Positions 8,681 to 16,776 are shown, numbered from the stretch's first letter. The stretch is 64,000 nucleotides of DNA from an uncultured Tenacibaculum sp. (GCF_947502995.1 NZ_CANNBW010000020.1:1-64000); one strand, 5' to 3'. Numbers and translations are program-made. Notes: generated from the sequence alone by a model not told the origin.

Positions 8681-8742
8681 ATACTTGATATTTACTTTAT
8701 TTCTTGATTAATACTTGATATATTTGTCTTGTTCTCAAGTAT
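8681..8742. promoter_or_regulatory. Candidate XRE operators: ATACTTGA repeats
   Basis: ATACTTGATA occurs at 8,681-8,690 and again at 8,711-8,720 (30 bp apart, about three helical turns). The inverse TCAAGTAT at 8,735-8,742 makes an inverted repeat with the second copy. They lie 50-110 bp upstream of the repressor start, between it and the rightward operon, as expected for autoregulated lysogeny operators. Confidence 0.6.
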
Positions 8743-8822
8743 TACAAATAACGCATTTTTCGTGCCAATACACAAGAAAACAGGTACAAATGCATATAAA
8801 ATGTGATGTTTTCAGAAAATAA

Positions 8823-8847
8823 AAAAGCCCCATAAAATGAGGCTTTT
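8823..8847. terminator. Hairpin terminator in the regulatory region
   Basis: AAAAGCC and GGCTTTT form a stem with an inner CAT/ATG pairing. It lies between the candidate operators and the structured leader and could end a short transcript from the operator region or a small RNA. Confidence 0.5.
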
Positions 8848-8955
8848 AAGTAAGAAAGAGTATAAAACTCTAACTTCTAGTTTCACAGCTTCAAAGTTAG
8901 TTTTAATTCTCTTTCCAACAAAATTTTACAGAATAAACAATTGTTGTTTCAATAC

Positions 8956-9096
8956 TTGTCAGGTGTGTTGTAGCAATTGTAAATAATTTAAAGTAGTAGT
9001 AATAGTTTTGATACCTAGTAAAATGCAGTCAATCTACCTGACCAATTTAAGTTTGGCTGCTTTTTTTACTACTACCTAAAGTAAAAAAATGGTCAG
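8956..9096 (+). promoter_or_regulatory. Structured leader upstream of the primase-helicase operon
   Basis: A terminator-like hairpin is formed by GCAGTCAA (9,025-9,032) and TTGGCTGC (9,053-9,060), followed by seven T. An outer stem GTAGTAGTAA (8,993-9,002) with TTACTACTAC (9,066-9,075) would occupy part of that T run. ACCTGAC (9,036-9,042) can pair upstream with GTCAGGT (8,958-8,964), while the overlapping CTGACCA (9,038-9,044) can pair with TGGTCAG (9,090-9,096). These exclusive pairings look like attenuation or antitermination control; the mechanism is inferred. Confidence 0.5.
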
Positions 9097-9122
9097 GATG
9101 AAACGAACAAAACTTCAAGCTC

Positions 9123-11975
9123 ATGAAAGATTATAAATACAATGTAAATGAGCTATACGAAAACACCAACGATGGTTTAGATATCATTCATAAATATATC
9201 CCAGGGAGCGTCGGGTTAGAAAACACAAGCAAAAAGTTTGTGTTAACGCAAATAAGAGAAGAAAGAACAGCTTCTGCTTGTTTGTTTAAAACTAAAACCA
9301 ACTGGATTGTTAAGGATTTCGGGGGTGAAACCTACAATCCAGTTGAATTAGTAATGAAAATTTCTGGTTCCGATTTCTTAACCACGCTTAAAAATTTATA
9401 TGAAGAGTTTCATGTAAATACTTCTTTTAATCCTGTTAAAGCCAACATTACATTTAAAGAAAATAAAGAGAATTTTCCTAAAAGTTACTTTAGAATTAAC
9501 ATTAAAGAAGACTACGAAAACTTAAATCGTTTTGGTCCTTTTGTTTCTCCTAAAATAGCAATGATGTATAATGTACACGAAGTAGCATCGTATACAAAAA
9601 TTACTACAAAAGAAGGAAAGTTAATGACGGTTGAAGCAACAGAAGATTATCCAATTTTTTGTTATTCATCAGATCTTAAAAAAGGAGCAAAACTTTATAA
9701 TCCAGCAGAGTATAAAAGAAAAGATAAAAACGGAAAAACGATCAACTATAAACATGGATATTTAGGAGAAAAAGAAGCGAGTTATATTCATGGTTTAGAT
9801 CGAATTCTTGCAGATGTAGAAGAAAAAACGATTAAAGAGTTATACAACAGTTTAAAATCAACTTCTAGTAGTGCAAGAAAAGAGATTTTAGATAAGATTA
9901 AAGACTTACAAGTAAAGAACATTATTATCTGTTCTGGTGGTTCCGATGGATTAAATCTTGCTTCTATTTCACATGATTATTATCCGATTTGGTTTAATTC
10001 CGAAAGTGAACAATTAAGCTATCAACAATACCAACGCATCAACAAATTGTGCAACAATTTTTATAACCTTCCAGATGTAGATACTTCAGGAATTAAATAT
10101 GCACACAAGCTTTCCAACAGATATTGGAATTTAAAAACAATTTGGTTACCAAAGGAAAAACTAAATTCTAAAGGAAAAGATTTTAGAGATTGGATGAAAT
10201 GTTATCCTAAAGCAGATCAACCAACACTAAAAAGACAATTTGAAAAACTTAAAAATGTTGCACTCCAATGCAATTTTATAGATAAAAACTCAAATAATAG
10301 ACCAAGAGTAAACTTGGCAAATTTTCATTATTTCTTAAATGCAAACAATTATTATTCTTACAAGCCAAACTATTCTTATTTAGAGAAAAACAACGACGAT
10401 ACATCATTTTTAATAAAGATTGATGAATATAAAGTATCGATTCCAGAAAGTTCTGAAGTAAGAAAATTCTGTATTGATTTTTTAATTGATAAAGGTGCAG
10501 ATTTAGATAAGATAAATTTGATAAAACAATCGAAGTTTTTTAATTCTAGTGAGTTAAAAACAATAGATCGAATTCAATTAGATTTCAAAAATTATGATGC
10601 AGATACACAATACTTTTATTTTAATAATAGTGTGGTTTCTATTTCTGCAGATGAGATTAAAAACTCTACTTCCAACATTAACGGAAAATACGTTTGGAAT
10701 CATAAAATTGTCGATAAAAATATACGAATAGAAGATTCATATTTTAAGTATTACAAAGATGAAGAAGGAAATAATCGAGTAAAAATACTTGATAAATCAT
10801 GCGACTTTATGTGTTATTTAATGAATGCAAGTCGTGTGTTCTGGAGAAAAGAAATTGAAGAAGCTTTTAACACAGTTGAAGAACAGGAAAAATACAGAAA
10901 AGAACACCTGTTTACACTTAACGGAAATCACTTATCTAATGAAGAACAAATAATACAAGAGCAACATTTTTTAAACAAATGTTTTGCTATTGGTTATTTG
11001 TTGCATCGTTACAAAAGAGAAGATTTTGCAAAGTTCGTTTACATCATGGATGATGCAGTAAAGTCTAACAGTTCAGAAGCAAATGGTGGAACAGGAAAGA
11101 GTTTATTGATTAGAGGATTAAAAGAACTTCTGAGTATTTTTAATGTAGACGGAAGAGACAAAAATCTTGTAACAGATAAGCATTTACTGGGTGAATTAAG
11201 ACCAGAACACGATGTTATAAATATAGAAGATGGATTAAAAGGATTTGCTTTCAATTATTTTTACAATAAAGTAACTTCAGATATACAAGTAAATCCTAAA
11301 AACAGAAGTGGGTATAGTATTCCTTTTGCTGAAGCACAAAAATTAGTTGGAACTTTTAATTACGGATTATCAAATAGTAATGGATCCGATTTAAGAAGGA
11401 TTTTGTTTGTGTCTTTTTCTAACTATTATCATTCTCTTACAGATGAATTTAAAAAAGAAAGAAAGGTTTCCGATGATTTTGGATATTCCTTCTTTCAAAA
11501 TTGGAATGAAACTCACTATAACAAGTTTTACAATTTTCTTTTTCAGTGTTGTCAATTGTATTTACAGAATAGAAAAAATGTGTTTGCTGCTCCAATGGAG
11601 AACATTAACCAGAATAATATTATTTCTCAAATTGGAGACAACTTCATTGAGTGGGCATCAGAATACTTCATTGAAGATGCGGAAGAATCTAATTTCAATA
11701 AGAACATTTCAAGAATAGAATTATACGATACCTACAAGAGTAACATTGGAGCTAAAATGGCAATGGGAAAAAATAGATTTAAGTCTTCTCTTGGAAAGTT
11801 TTGTGAATTTAAAGGCTATGTTTTCAATCCTGTTGAATATAGAAATTCTCAAGGAAGAATTGTTGTAAATGTAACTATCCCAGGAACTCAGAAAAGAAAA
11901 TCACAAGAATGTTTTCATATCCGATATAATCCTGAACCAAAATTAAATGTAAACACCGATGGACTTAGTTATTGA
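9123..11975 (+). CDS. Toprim primase and SF3-type helicase fusion, replication protein
   Basis: The 950-aa protein has an N-terminal region like the CHC2 zinc-binding domain of DnaG primases but without its cysteines. A Toprim-like segment follows (about residues 260-330, NIIICSGGSDGLNLAS). The C-terminal ATPase of superfamily 3 type has Walker A GGTGKS (about 656-661), Walker B HDVINIEDG (about 692-700) and motif C VGTFNYGLSNSNGSD (about 740-755). It should prime and unwind the element's DNA. It is the first gene of a rightward operon behind a structured leader and overlaps the next gene by 17 bp. Confidence 0.88.
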   Translation: MKDYKYNVNELYENTNDGLDIIHKYIPGSVGLENTSKKFVLTQIREERTASACLFKTKTNWIVKDFGGETYNPVELVMKISGSDFLTTLKNLYEEFHVNTSFNPVKANITFKENKENFPKSYFRINIKEDYENLNRFGPFVSPKIAMMYNVHEVASYTKITTKEGKLMTVEATEDYPIFCYSSDLKKGAKLYNPAEYKRKDKNGKTINYKHGYLGEKEASYIHGLDRILADVEEKTIKELYNSLKSTSSSARKEILDKIKDLQVKNIIICSGGSDGLNLASISHDYYPIWFNSESEQLSYQQYQRINKLCNNFYNLPDVDTSGIKYAHKLSNRYWNLKTIWLPKEKLNSKGKDFRDWMKCYPKADQPTLKRQFEKLKNVALQCNFIDKNSNNRPRVNLANFHYFLNANNYYSYKPNYSYLEKNNDDTSFLIKIDEYKVSIPESSEVRKFCIDFLIDKGADLDKINLIKQSKFFNSSELKTIDRIQLDFKNYDADTQYFYFNNSVVSISADEIKNSTSNINGKYVWNHKIVDKNIRIEDSYFKYYKDEEGNNRVKILDKSCDFMCYLMNASRVFWRKEIEEAFNTVEEQEKYRKEHLFTLNGNHLSNEEQIIQEQHFLNKCFAIGYLLHRYKREDFAKFVYIMDDAVKSNSSEANGGTGKSLLIRGLKELLSIFNVDGRDKNLVTDKHLLGELRPEHDVINIEDGLKGFAFNYFYNKVTSDIQVNPKNRSGYSIPFAEAQKLVGTFNYGLSNSNGSDLRRILFVSFSNYYHSLTDEFKKERKVSDDFGYSFFQNWNETHYNKFYNFLFQCCQLYLQNRKNVFAAPMENINQNNIISQIGDNFIEWASEYFIEDAEESNFNKNISRIELYDTYKSNIGAKMAMGKNRFKSSLGKFCEFKGYVFNPVEYRNSQGRIVVNVTIPGTQKRKSQECFHIRYNPEPKLNVNTDGLSY

Positions 11976-12201
11976 AGCTAAAAGATGGTGTTGGGCGCAT
12001 CAAATAAAAATATATCCACATCCATTAAATACTAATGGAACGAAGCTGAAAATAATCATTTCTAAAAACGGAAATGAAGGGCTTGGAGAAAATACGTACT
12101 CGAAAGAGAATGTCTTCAAGAAAATAAATGAACTATACACTACTATTTACGAAAGACAATTAACTAATCAACTAAATAGTAATGGGAAGAGGACCAGATA
12201 A
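11959..12201 (+). CDS. Small hypothetical protein, 80 aa
   Basis: It overlaps the 3' end of the primase-helicase gene by 17 bp and the next gene by 20 bp, a compact operon pattern that supports coding. The sequence is basic with one predicted beta hairpin (QIKIYPHPLN, KLKIIISKNG) and a C-terminal helix. No family is recognised. Confidence 0.6.
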   Translation: MDLVIEAKRWCWAHQIKIYPHPLNTNGTKLKIIISKNGNEGLGENTYSKENVFKKINELYTTIYERQLTNQLNSNGKRTR

Positions 12202-12418
12202 AAAGATCACAAAAGAGCAACAACGAGAGTTTTGGAAGCACGGTATAAATCCGATCATAGGAAGAAAATACAAAGGAATGAACTATGAGCAAGAAACAAA
12301 AAACAACAGTTGTTGTAAAGAACCAGATATAAGCATAATGGTAACTGAAGCATTTGATATTTATGAAGAAACTAAAGTAATATGTAACAAGTGCGGAAAG
12401 GAAATAAATAATCTTTAA
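12182..12418 (+). CDS. Small protein with putative zinc-binding cysteines, 78 aa
   Basis: It overlaps the previous gene by 20 bp. The C-terminal half carries CC (residues 44-45) and CNKCG near the end, which could form a small zinc ribbon. The N-terminal half (GINPIIGRKYKGMNYEQ) has no known motif. Its place in the replication operon suggests a DNA- or protein-binding accessory. Confidence 0.55.
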   Translation: MGRGPDKKITKEQQREFWKHGINPIIGRKYKGMNYEQETKNNSCCKEPDISIMVTEAFDIYEETKVICNKCGKEINNL

Positions 12419-12429
12419 AAATTTACTAG

Positions 12430-12570
12430 ATGTATGATTCAAAAATTATAATAATTCAAAACGGAAAAGATTCCTACAATTTAACATTATTAGAAAATCG
12501 AAATCTAAATAGTGGAGAAATACGTCATATTATAGAAGTGTTAGATAAAGCAATTGATAAAGGAAAATGA
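12430..12570 (+). CDS. Very small hypothetical protein, 46 aa
   Basis: ATG at 12,430; the stop TGA overlaps the ATG of the next gene (ATGA at 12,567-12,570), which is strong support for translation. The product has a short beta segment (KIIIIQNGKDSYNLTLL) and a C-terminal helix (GEIRHIIEVLDKAIDKGK). Function unknown. Confidence 0.6.
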   Translation: MYDSKIIIIQNGKDSYNLTLLENRNLNSGEIRHIIEVLDKAIDKGK

Positions 12571-13133
12571 ATTTATCACTAGAAAATAAAATCACCAGTT
12601 TGAGATTGGTTACAATTCTAATGTTGTTTTATTTATTGGGATATTTTCTTAAAGCTTTCTTCTTGTTTGATAAATCATTTATTGAATTAATAAGTAGTCC
12701 AATTGCAAGAACGATAACATCTGTTTTTAGCTCGATAGTTGCTTCTTCTGCCCTTCTTGTGGCTTATGTTCATAAAGACCAACTAGAAAAAATCATTGGA
12801 ACAAAGTATAAGGTTTTCAAATACCTTCCTTTAGTCATGTTCTTGTTTGATGTAATGATGATGCTCCTAATACTTGATGTCATCAAAAGCAAAGTGTTCA
12901 GGTTATGTTTTATCAGTGTTCTTTATGCAGTTTGTGGATTGCTGCTTATAAGCATATTCAAAGCACTATACAAGCAAGAAGAAGTAAACATAAAGCAAGC
13001 TAAAGCGAAGGTTGAGCAAAAAGAAGCAGAGGAAAAGCACAAGTGCGTTTGTGGTGTTGGATTTCCCACTAAGAAACAATTATCAGGACATCAAGGAAGA
13101 TGTAAGATTTATAAAGAATTTAAAAATAACTAA
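12567..13133 (+). CDS. Four-TM membrane protein with C-terminal Cys/His zinc-finger-like tail
   Basis: Four hydrophobic helices (about residues 14-36, 48-67, 86-105 and 110-130) are followed by a charged helix and a tail with C-x-C, then LSGHQGRC. This resembles a single C2HC/C2H2-type finger (KCVCGVGFPTKKQLSGHQGRC, written here with its spacing in mind). A zinc finger on a membrane protein is unusual in bacteria. It might tether element DNA or a replication protein to the membrane; this is inference. Confidence 0.7.
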   Translation: MNLSLENKITSLRLVTILMLFYLLGYFLKAFFLFDKSFIELISSPIARTITSVFSSIVASSALLVAYVHKDQLEKIIGTKYKVFKYLPLVMFLFDVMMMLLILDVIKSKVFRLCFISVLYAVCGLLLISIFKALYKQEEVNIKQAKAKVEQKEAEEKHKCVCGVGFPTKKQLSGHQGRCKIYKEFKNN

Positions 13134-13179
13134 AGTCTGTTGACAAGAATTTAATTAACCCACCTAAAATCAATAAAAA

Positions 13180-13305
13180 ATGCCTTTTAAATATAACTAC
13201 CCTAAAGTCAAAAGTAACGATTTAATCAACCATTTAATAACTATTATAGTCTCTATGATGTCAGGGGCAATGTTAACAATATTAGTGATTTATCTAACTT
13301 ATTAA
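13180..13305 (+). CDS. Small single-TM protein, 41 aa
   Basis: ATG at 13,180, stop at 13,303-13,305. Soluble N-terminus (MPFKYNYPKVKSNDLINH), then one TM helix (LITIIVSMMSGAMLTILVIY). It lies between the finger-tailed membrane protein and the recombinase. Family unknown. Confidence 0.5.
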   Translation: MPFKYNYPKVKSNDLINHLITIIVSMMSGAMLTILVIYLTY

Positions 13306-13349
13306 AACAAATTATAAAAAACTGTACGATAAAACTTTATTAATCAACA

Positions 13350-13985
13350 ATGAAATTTGGATACGCAAGAGTAAGTACATCGGCTCAAAATTTAGACATG
13401 CAAATGGAAGCATTAGAAGCTTTTGGAATTGATGTTAAAAACATATTTACAGATGTAGCTTCAGGAGCAAAAGAAGATAGAAAAGGTTTAGAAACCTTAT
13501 TGATGAAACTAAGAGAAGGAGATACTGTTGTAGTTTGGAAATCGTGCAGATTAGCAAGAAATGTCAAGCATATGCTTTCAATGATGGAGTTTTTTGAAAG
13601 TAATGATATAGAGTTTAAGAGTATTCAAGAGCCTTTTTTAGACACCAAATCACCACATGGCAAATTCATTTTTAATGTATTTACTTCTTTAAATCAAATG
13701 GATAGAGAGATAAATAGAGAAAGGGTAATGATTGGATTAAAGTCTGCAAGGAATCGAGGAAAAGTAGGAGGTAGACCAAAAGGTATCTCAAAAAAACTAA
13801 AAGAGGTTGCACCTGGAGTAGTTGCAATGTGGAAAGATGACAAGTCTTCTATAAGAACTATTCAAAATACTTTTAAAATATCACAAGGATCTGTATACAA
13901 ATGCTTGGCACATGAAGGAATCGACCTAAAGAAGTTTAAGCATAAAAACACAAATAATAAAAACGCTAGTAAAAAACTAGTTTAA
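13350..13985 (+). CDS. Serine recombinase (resolvase/invertase family)
   Basis: The catalytic domain starts YARVST with nucleophile Ser9 and includes the conserved SCRLARNVKHML and LNQMDREINRERV segments. GGRPKG leads into a C-terminal helix-turn-helix (about residues 150-185, SIRTIQNTFKISQGSVYKCL). The length (211 aa) fits the Tn3/Gin/Hin class of small serine recombinases. The element already has a tyrosine integrase, so this enzyme probably resolves multimers or inverts a segment. No flanking inverted repeats for an invertible switch were found. Confidence 0.92.
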   Translation: MKFGYARVSTSAQNLDMQMEALEAFGIDVKNIFTDVASGAKEDRKGLETLLMKLREGDTVVVWKSCRLARNVKHMLSMMEFFESNDIEFKSIQEPFLDTKSPHGKFIFNVFTSLNQMDREINRERVMIGLKSARNRGKVGGRPKGISKKLKEVAPGVVAMWKDDKSSIRTIQNTFKISQGSVYKCLAHEGIDLKKFKHKNTNNKNASKKLV

Positions 13986-14006
13986 ACAATCTGCAACTAA
14001 AGAAAC

Positions 14007-14195
14007 ATGGCTAGAAATAATAGACTTATTCAATTAAGAAACCGAAAAGTAAAACAACGTTTTAATCAGATAAGCTTAAAGTTTCCTCATTGGAAATATG
14101 ATGCAGTTTTAGAAAATCTTTCACTTGAATTTTTTCTTAGTAAAAGAACATTATCAGCAATTTTAAATAACGAAGGAGTTTATAAAACAATTTAA
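14007..14195 (+). CDS. Small HTH-like protein, 62 aa
   Basis: Basic peptide (MARNNRLIQLRNRKVKQRFN) with a helix-turn-helix-like C-terminal half (YDAVLENLSLEFFLSKRTLS). Very similar short proteins occur next to recombinases in other Bacteroidota mobile elements, as far as I recall. It starts 21 bp behind the recombinase and may be a regulator or recombination accessory. Confidence 0.65.
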   Translation: MARNNRLIQLRNRKVKQRFNQISLKFPHWKYDAVLENLSLEFFLSKRTLSAILNNEGVYKTI

Positions 14196-14214
14196 CTGTA
14201 ATAAAATTAATACG

Positions 14215-14430
14215 ATGAGAAAAGTAAGAATTAGAGCTAAAAGAGAAATTTTTTTCAATGTTGAAACTGAAATATCCGAAGAAGAATTTAAAAAAATTAA
14301 ATCTCTTCAATATGACAATGTTCATTTTAATGATCGAGATAAATTTTTAGTTCTGGAAGATAATCTAGATGGAGAAGGTATAGAAAGTAGTTTCTTGTTT
14401 GAAGATGTAAGGGTAACAGAAATACAGTAG
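14215..14430 (+). CDS. Small hypothetical protein, 71 aa
   Basis: A beta-strand-rich start (RKVRIRAKREIFFNVETEIS) is followed by a short helix and an acidic C-terminal half. It follows the HTH-like gene by 19 bp. No family is recognised. A promoter-like repeat copy begins right after its stop. Confidence 0.55.
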   Translation: MRKVRIRAKREIFFNVETEISEEEFKKIKSLQYDNVHFNDRDKFLVLEDNLDGEGIESSFLFEDVRVTEIQ

Positions 14431-14517
14431 GTTTTCAGATCCTCAAAACTGAAAAGTTCATTGACATTGTAGTAAGAATATTATTTGCTATATTTAATTT
14501 TATACAAATTAATAACT

Positions 14518-14712
14518 ATGCCTTCTTACAACCCAAATACTAAATACGGTAGAAGAAAAAACCGGGAAGAATTTCAAAGGAATTATAATAATAAAACAGA
14601 AGAAGAGAAAAGAAAACTTGATCAACAGGTTGGTTGTGCACGTTTTGTTTTGTTCATTATTGCAATGATAGTTTGTTTTGTCATAATAGCATTAGGAGGA
14701 AAAATAAAATAA
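14518..14712 (+). CDS. Small single-TM protein, 64 aa
   Basis: The frame is open from 14,485, but ATG at 14,518 is chosen because the earlier part lies in a promoter-like repeat. The basic soluble N-terminus (YGRRKNREEFQRNYNNK) is followed by one TM helix (ARFVLFIIAMIVCFVIIAL). A terminator comes 24 bp behind the stop. Function unknown. Confidence 0.55.
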   Translation: MPSYNPNTKYGRRKNREEFQRNYNNKTEEEKRKLDQQVGCARFVLFIIAMIVCFVIIALGGKIK

Positions 14713-14735
14713 ATTTAAAATAAAATACTTACTAC

Positions 14736-14763
14736 AAGAGCTTCATAACGAAGCTCTTTTTTA
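14736..14763 (+). terminator. Intrinsic terminator
   Basis: AAGAGCTTC, a 5-nt loop and GAAGCTCTT followed by TTTTT. It ends the transcript of the single-TM gene. Confidence 0.75.
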
Positions 14764-14808
14764 TTGTCAAATATTTAGAAAACGAATTAAAAACAAAGTG
14801 TAGAAATT

Positions 14809-15048
14809 ATGATAAAAATAGTACAAAAATTAATGGCTTTCGGGATGGACTTTGAATATGAAAATCGCGGATCAAATGGAGAAAAGATAATTGCATTTGA
14901 GATAGGTTTAGAAATATCTAATCAAAATGGTAAAATTTATTACTCAATTTCTTCTCCTACAGAAATAATTGATGAAACAGAAGATGCTTATAGTTTTTTG
15001 GCAAATAAAGTAAAAGAAGAATGTATTGCAGAAACATCATCATTTTAA
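14809..15048 (+). CDS. Small hypothetical protein, 79 aa
   Basis: An acidic mixed alpha/beta protein (GMDFEYENRGSNGEKIIAFE, then IYYSISSPTEIIDET) with no recognised domain. The next tiny gene starts 11 bp after its stop, so the two are probably co-transcribed. Confidence 0.5.
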   Translation: MIKIVQKLMAFGMDFEYENRGSNGEKIIAFEIGLEISNQNGKIYYSISSPTEIIDETEDAYSFLANKVKEECIAETSSF

Positions 15049-15059
15049 GTGTAGAAAAA

Positions 15060-15197
15060 ATGGAAAATATTGAAATCTCGAAAAAATTAGCAATTCAATG
15101 TTATTCTCTATTAGGATCAATCGATTTTGAATCTATACTTCTTGAAGAAAAGAGGAAAGATTCTATAGAGCAATTAGAAAAAACAATTAAACAGTAG
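15060..15197 (+). CDS. Very small hypothetical protein, 45 aa
   Basis: ATG at 15,060, stop TAG at 15,195-15,197. Predicted to be helical (MENIEISKKLAIQCYSLL, then EEKRKDSIEQLEKTIKQ). Its last codons lie inside the 38-bp repeat that begins at 15,194. Coding is plausible only. Confidence 0.4.
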   Translation: MENIEISKKLAIQCYSLLGSIDFESILLEEKRKDSIEQLEKTIKQ

Positions 15198-15231
15198 TTA
15201 ATCGACACTACTAAAACAGTCGATAAAGTTC
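15194..15231. repeat. 38-bp repeat, copy 1, with hairpin and promoter-like tail
   Basis: It matches 16,713-16,750 in 36 of 38 bases. ATCGAC and GTCGAT form a small stem inside it. It is followed by CATTGACAT and TTGTAGTAA. A weaker relative around 14,425-14,475 shares only the AAGTTCATTGACAT...TTGTAGTAA part. Such units may be promoters or protein-binding sites for the small-gene zone. Confidence 0.6.
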
Positions 15232-15385
15232 ATTGACATAATTGTAGTAAATAATAAATTCTTGTATTTTAGCAAGAAAAATTAAAATATAAAAGTACGT
15301 CAATTTCTATGCTAAATTTGGATTACAACCATGTACTTTATTCTTATTTCAGTAAGTTGTTGTAAGATTCGAAAAACTTAAAATT

Positions 15386-15940
15386 ATGAGCATAAAAGAT
15401 ATATTTGAAATTAATAAACTTCCTTCATATTTTTTCTTGGTAATAGCATTTGTGGGAGCTTTTGTTTTTTATGGTGGTGAATATGTTTTGATTAAAGCCA
15501 ACCCAAAAACTACGGTTGGATTTTATGCTTACATAATATGGCTAGTAAGTTGTGGTTTACTCATAACAAATATTGTTAAATATCTAATTCGAAAAATTCG
15601 TGGACTTTATCTAACTAAAAAATTTAATAAACAAGATAAAGATACTCTTAATGAATTGGATGCTCATGAAATTTCTGTAATCAGGGAATTCTTTTTACAT
15701 AACCGTCATGCACTCGAATTCCCATATAATCACCCGGTTATTACCTGATTAATTAGTAAAAGAGTTATTTTCATTACATCTTCTTTAGGTCCTAATAATT
15801 TCATCGTAAAAGGAAGAAAAACAACTTTTACTATGAATAAATACATGCGCTCAATTATAGACCCAAATGATTTTTTTGGTTTAGACAAAATGAGTAAGCA
15901 ACAAATTGAACAAAGTCGCCCACATTTTCTATATAAATAA
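15386..15940 (+). pseudogene. SieB-like superinfection exclusion gene with an internal TGA stop
   Basis: Two N-terminal TM helices lead into a soluble domain with the pattern of the SieB (superinfection exclusion protein B) family: VIREFFLHNRHALEFPYNHPVIT, stop, LISKRVIF. TGA at 15,746-15,748 interrupts the frame at codon 121. The same frame stays open for another 63 codons to a TAA at 15,938 and carries the family-like end. The family usually has Gly at this site, and GGA to TGA is one base change. The 120-aa product alone would lack the C-terminal third. Confidence 0.7.
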
Positions 15941-16093
15941 AAGTCATAGGCCAATACAGTAAATATAAAACTGCTGTTTTAGAGCTAAACCCATGGAGGT
16001 TGCTCGTTTTGCTAATTATGATTTCTCATTGGATTATATTCCCTTACAAAACATAAACTATCTATATACAAACCGTAAAATATTATTTACTAC

Positions 16094-16120
16094 AAACACC
16101 TTAATTAAGGTGTTTTTTTA
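16094..16120 (+). terminator. Intrinsic terminator behind the SieB-like gene
   Basis: AAACACCTTAATTAAGGTGTTT followed by TTTTA. The 150 bp between the SieB-like stop and this hairpin hold no supported gene. Confidence 0.65.
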
Positions 16121-16164
16121 TGTCTAAAATTTTAGAAACAAATAATTAAATAATTGTAGTTAAG

Positions 16165-16323
16165 ATGGCATCGAAAAGACGCAGTAAAAAAAAGATAAAG
16201 AAGATTTTAAATAAAGTTGAAAAGGAGTTGATAAGAGATGATATAAACATGGTTACATATAGTTATCTCTATTCAGCTAAAAGGCTACTAGAATCAAATT
16301 TAAAATTAATAATAAACCTGTAG
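16165..16323 (+). CDS. Very small basic protein, 52 aa
   Basis: ATG at 16,165, stop TAG at 16,321-16,323. A strongly basic start (MASKRRSKKKIKKILNK) suggests nucleic-acid binding; the rest is predicted to be helical. No family is recognised. Confidence 0.45.
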   Translation: MASKRRSKKKIKKILNKVEKELIRDDINMVTYSYLYSAKRLLESNLKLIINL

Positions 16324-16376
16324 CATTTCCGCTACGCAAAAAACGCAAAAATTAACCTTAAAAATACGTAGCAAAT

Positions 16377-16535
16377 ATGAAATGTAGAAAGTGTAAGATA
16401 GAAATGAAAGAAGAAGGAAAAGCTATAAAAAACACTTTACTAACTTTTGATGAAGGAACAATAACGAGAAAAGGGAGGGCAATAATAGTTAATGTATATA
16501 AGTGTCCGAAGTGTGGGCATAGTATAGAAAAATAG
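16377..16535 (+). CDS. Small zinc-ribbon protein, 52 aa
   Basis: Two CxxC knuckles, MKCRKCKIEM at the start and YKCPKCGHSI at the end, with about 38 residues between them. This is the classic layout of a stand-alone zinc ribbon; DNA, RNA or protein binding is inferred. ATG at 16,377, stop TAG at 16,533-16,535. A hairpin terminator follows 40 bp later. Confidence 0.65.
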   Translation: MKCRKCKIEMKEEGKAIKNTLLTFDEGTITRKGRAIIVNVYKCPKCGHSIEK

Positions 16536-16574
16536 TAGTTAAATGAACCGAGAAGAAAAAACGACAGGATAAAA

Positions 16575-16603
16575 AAAGTCTCTCAGTGCGTTCGAGAGAC
16601 TTT
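16575..16603 (+). terminator. Hairpin, probable terminator
   Basis: AAAGTCTCTC and GAGAGACTTT form a 10-bp stem behind the zinc-ribbon gene. The T run is short. Confidence 0.55.
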
Positions 16604-16712
16604 CTAATCTCATGCTGAGATTCGGGGGAAAGAAAGTTATTTAAAAGTAAACTAAAAATCAAAATCAGCAAACAGGTAAAACACTGATTTTAAACCAAAT
16701 TATAAACTAATC

Positions 16713-16750
16713 GTAGCTAATCGACACTACTAAAACAATCGATAAAGTTC
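16713..16750. repeat. 38-bp repeat, copy 2
   Basis: It matches 15,194-15,231 with two substitutions; one of them (GTCGAT to ATCGAT) weakens the internal stem. The sequence after it (TTAAACATATTGG) departs from the promoter-like tail of copy 1. Confidence 0.6.
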
Positions 16751-16776
16751 TTAAACATATTGGCAGAAAAGATTCA

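Noticed and set aside
13300..14500. Invertible DNA switch around the serine recombinase
   Set aside because: No inverted repeat pair flanking the gene or a nearby promoter was found by eye.
15992..16130. Small frame beginning MEVARFANYDFSLDY behind the SieB-like gene
   Set aside because: It runs through the hairpin of a terminator and has no family likeness, so it is probably chance.
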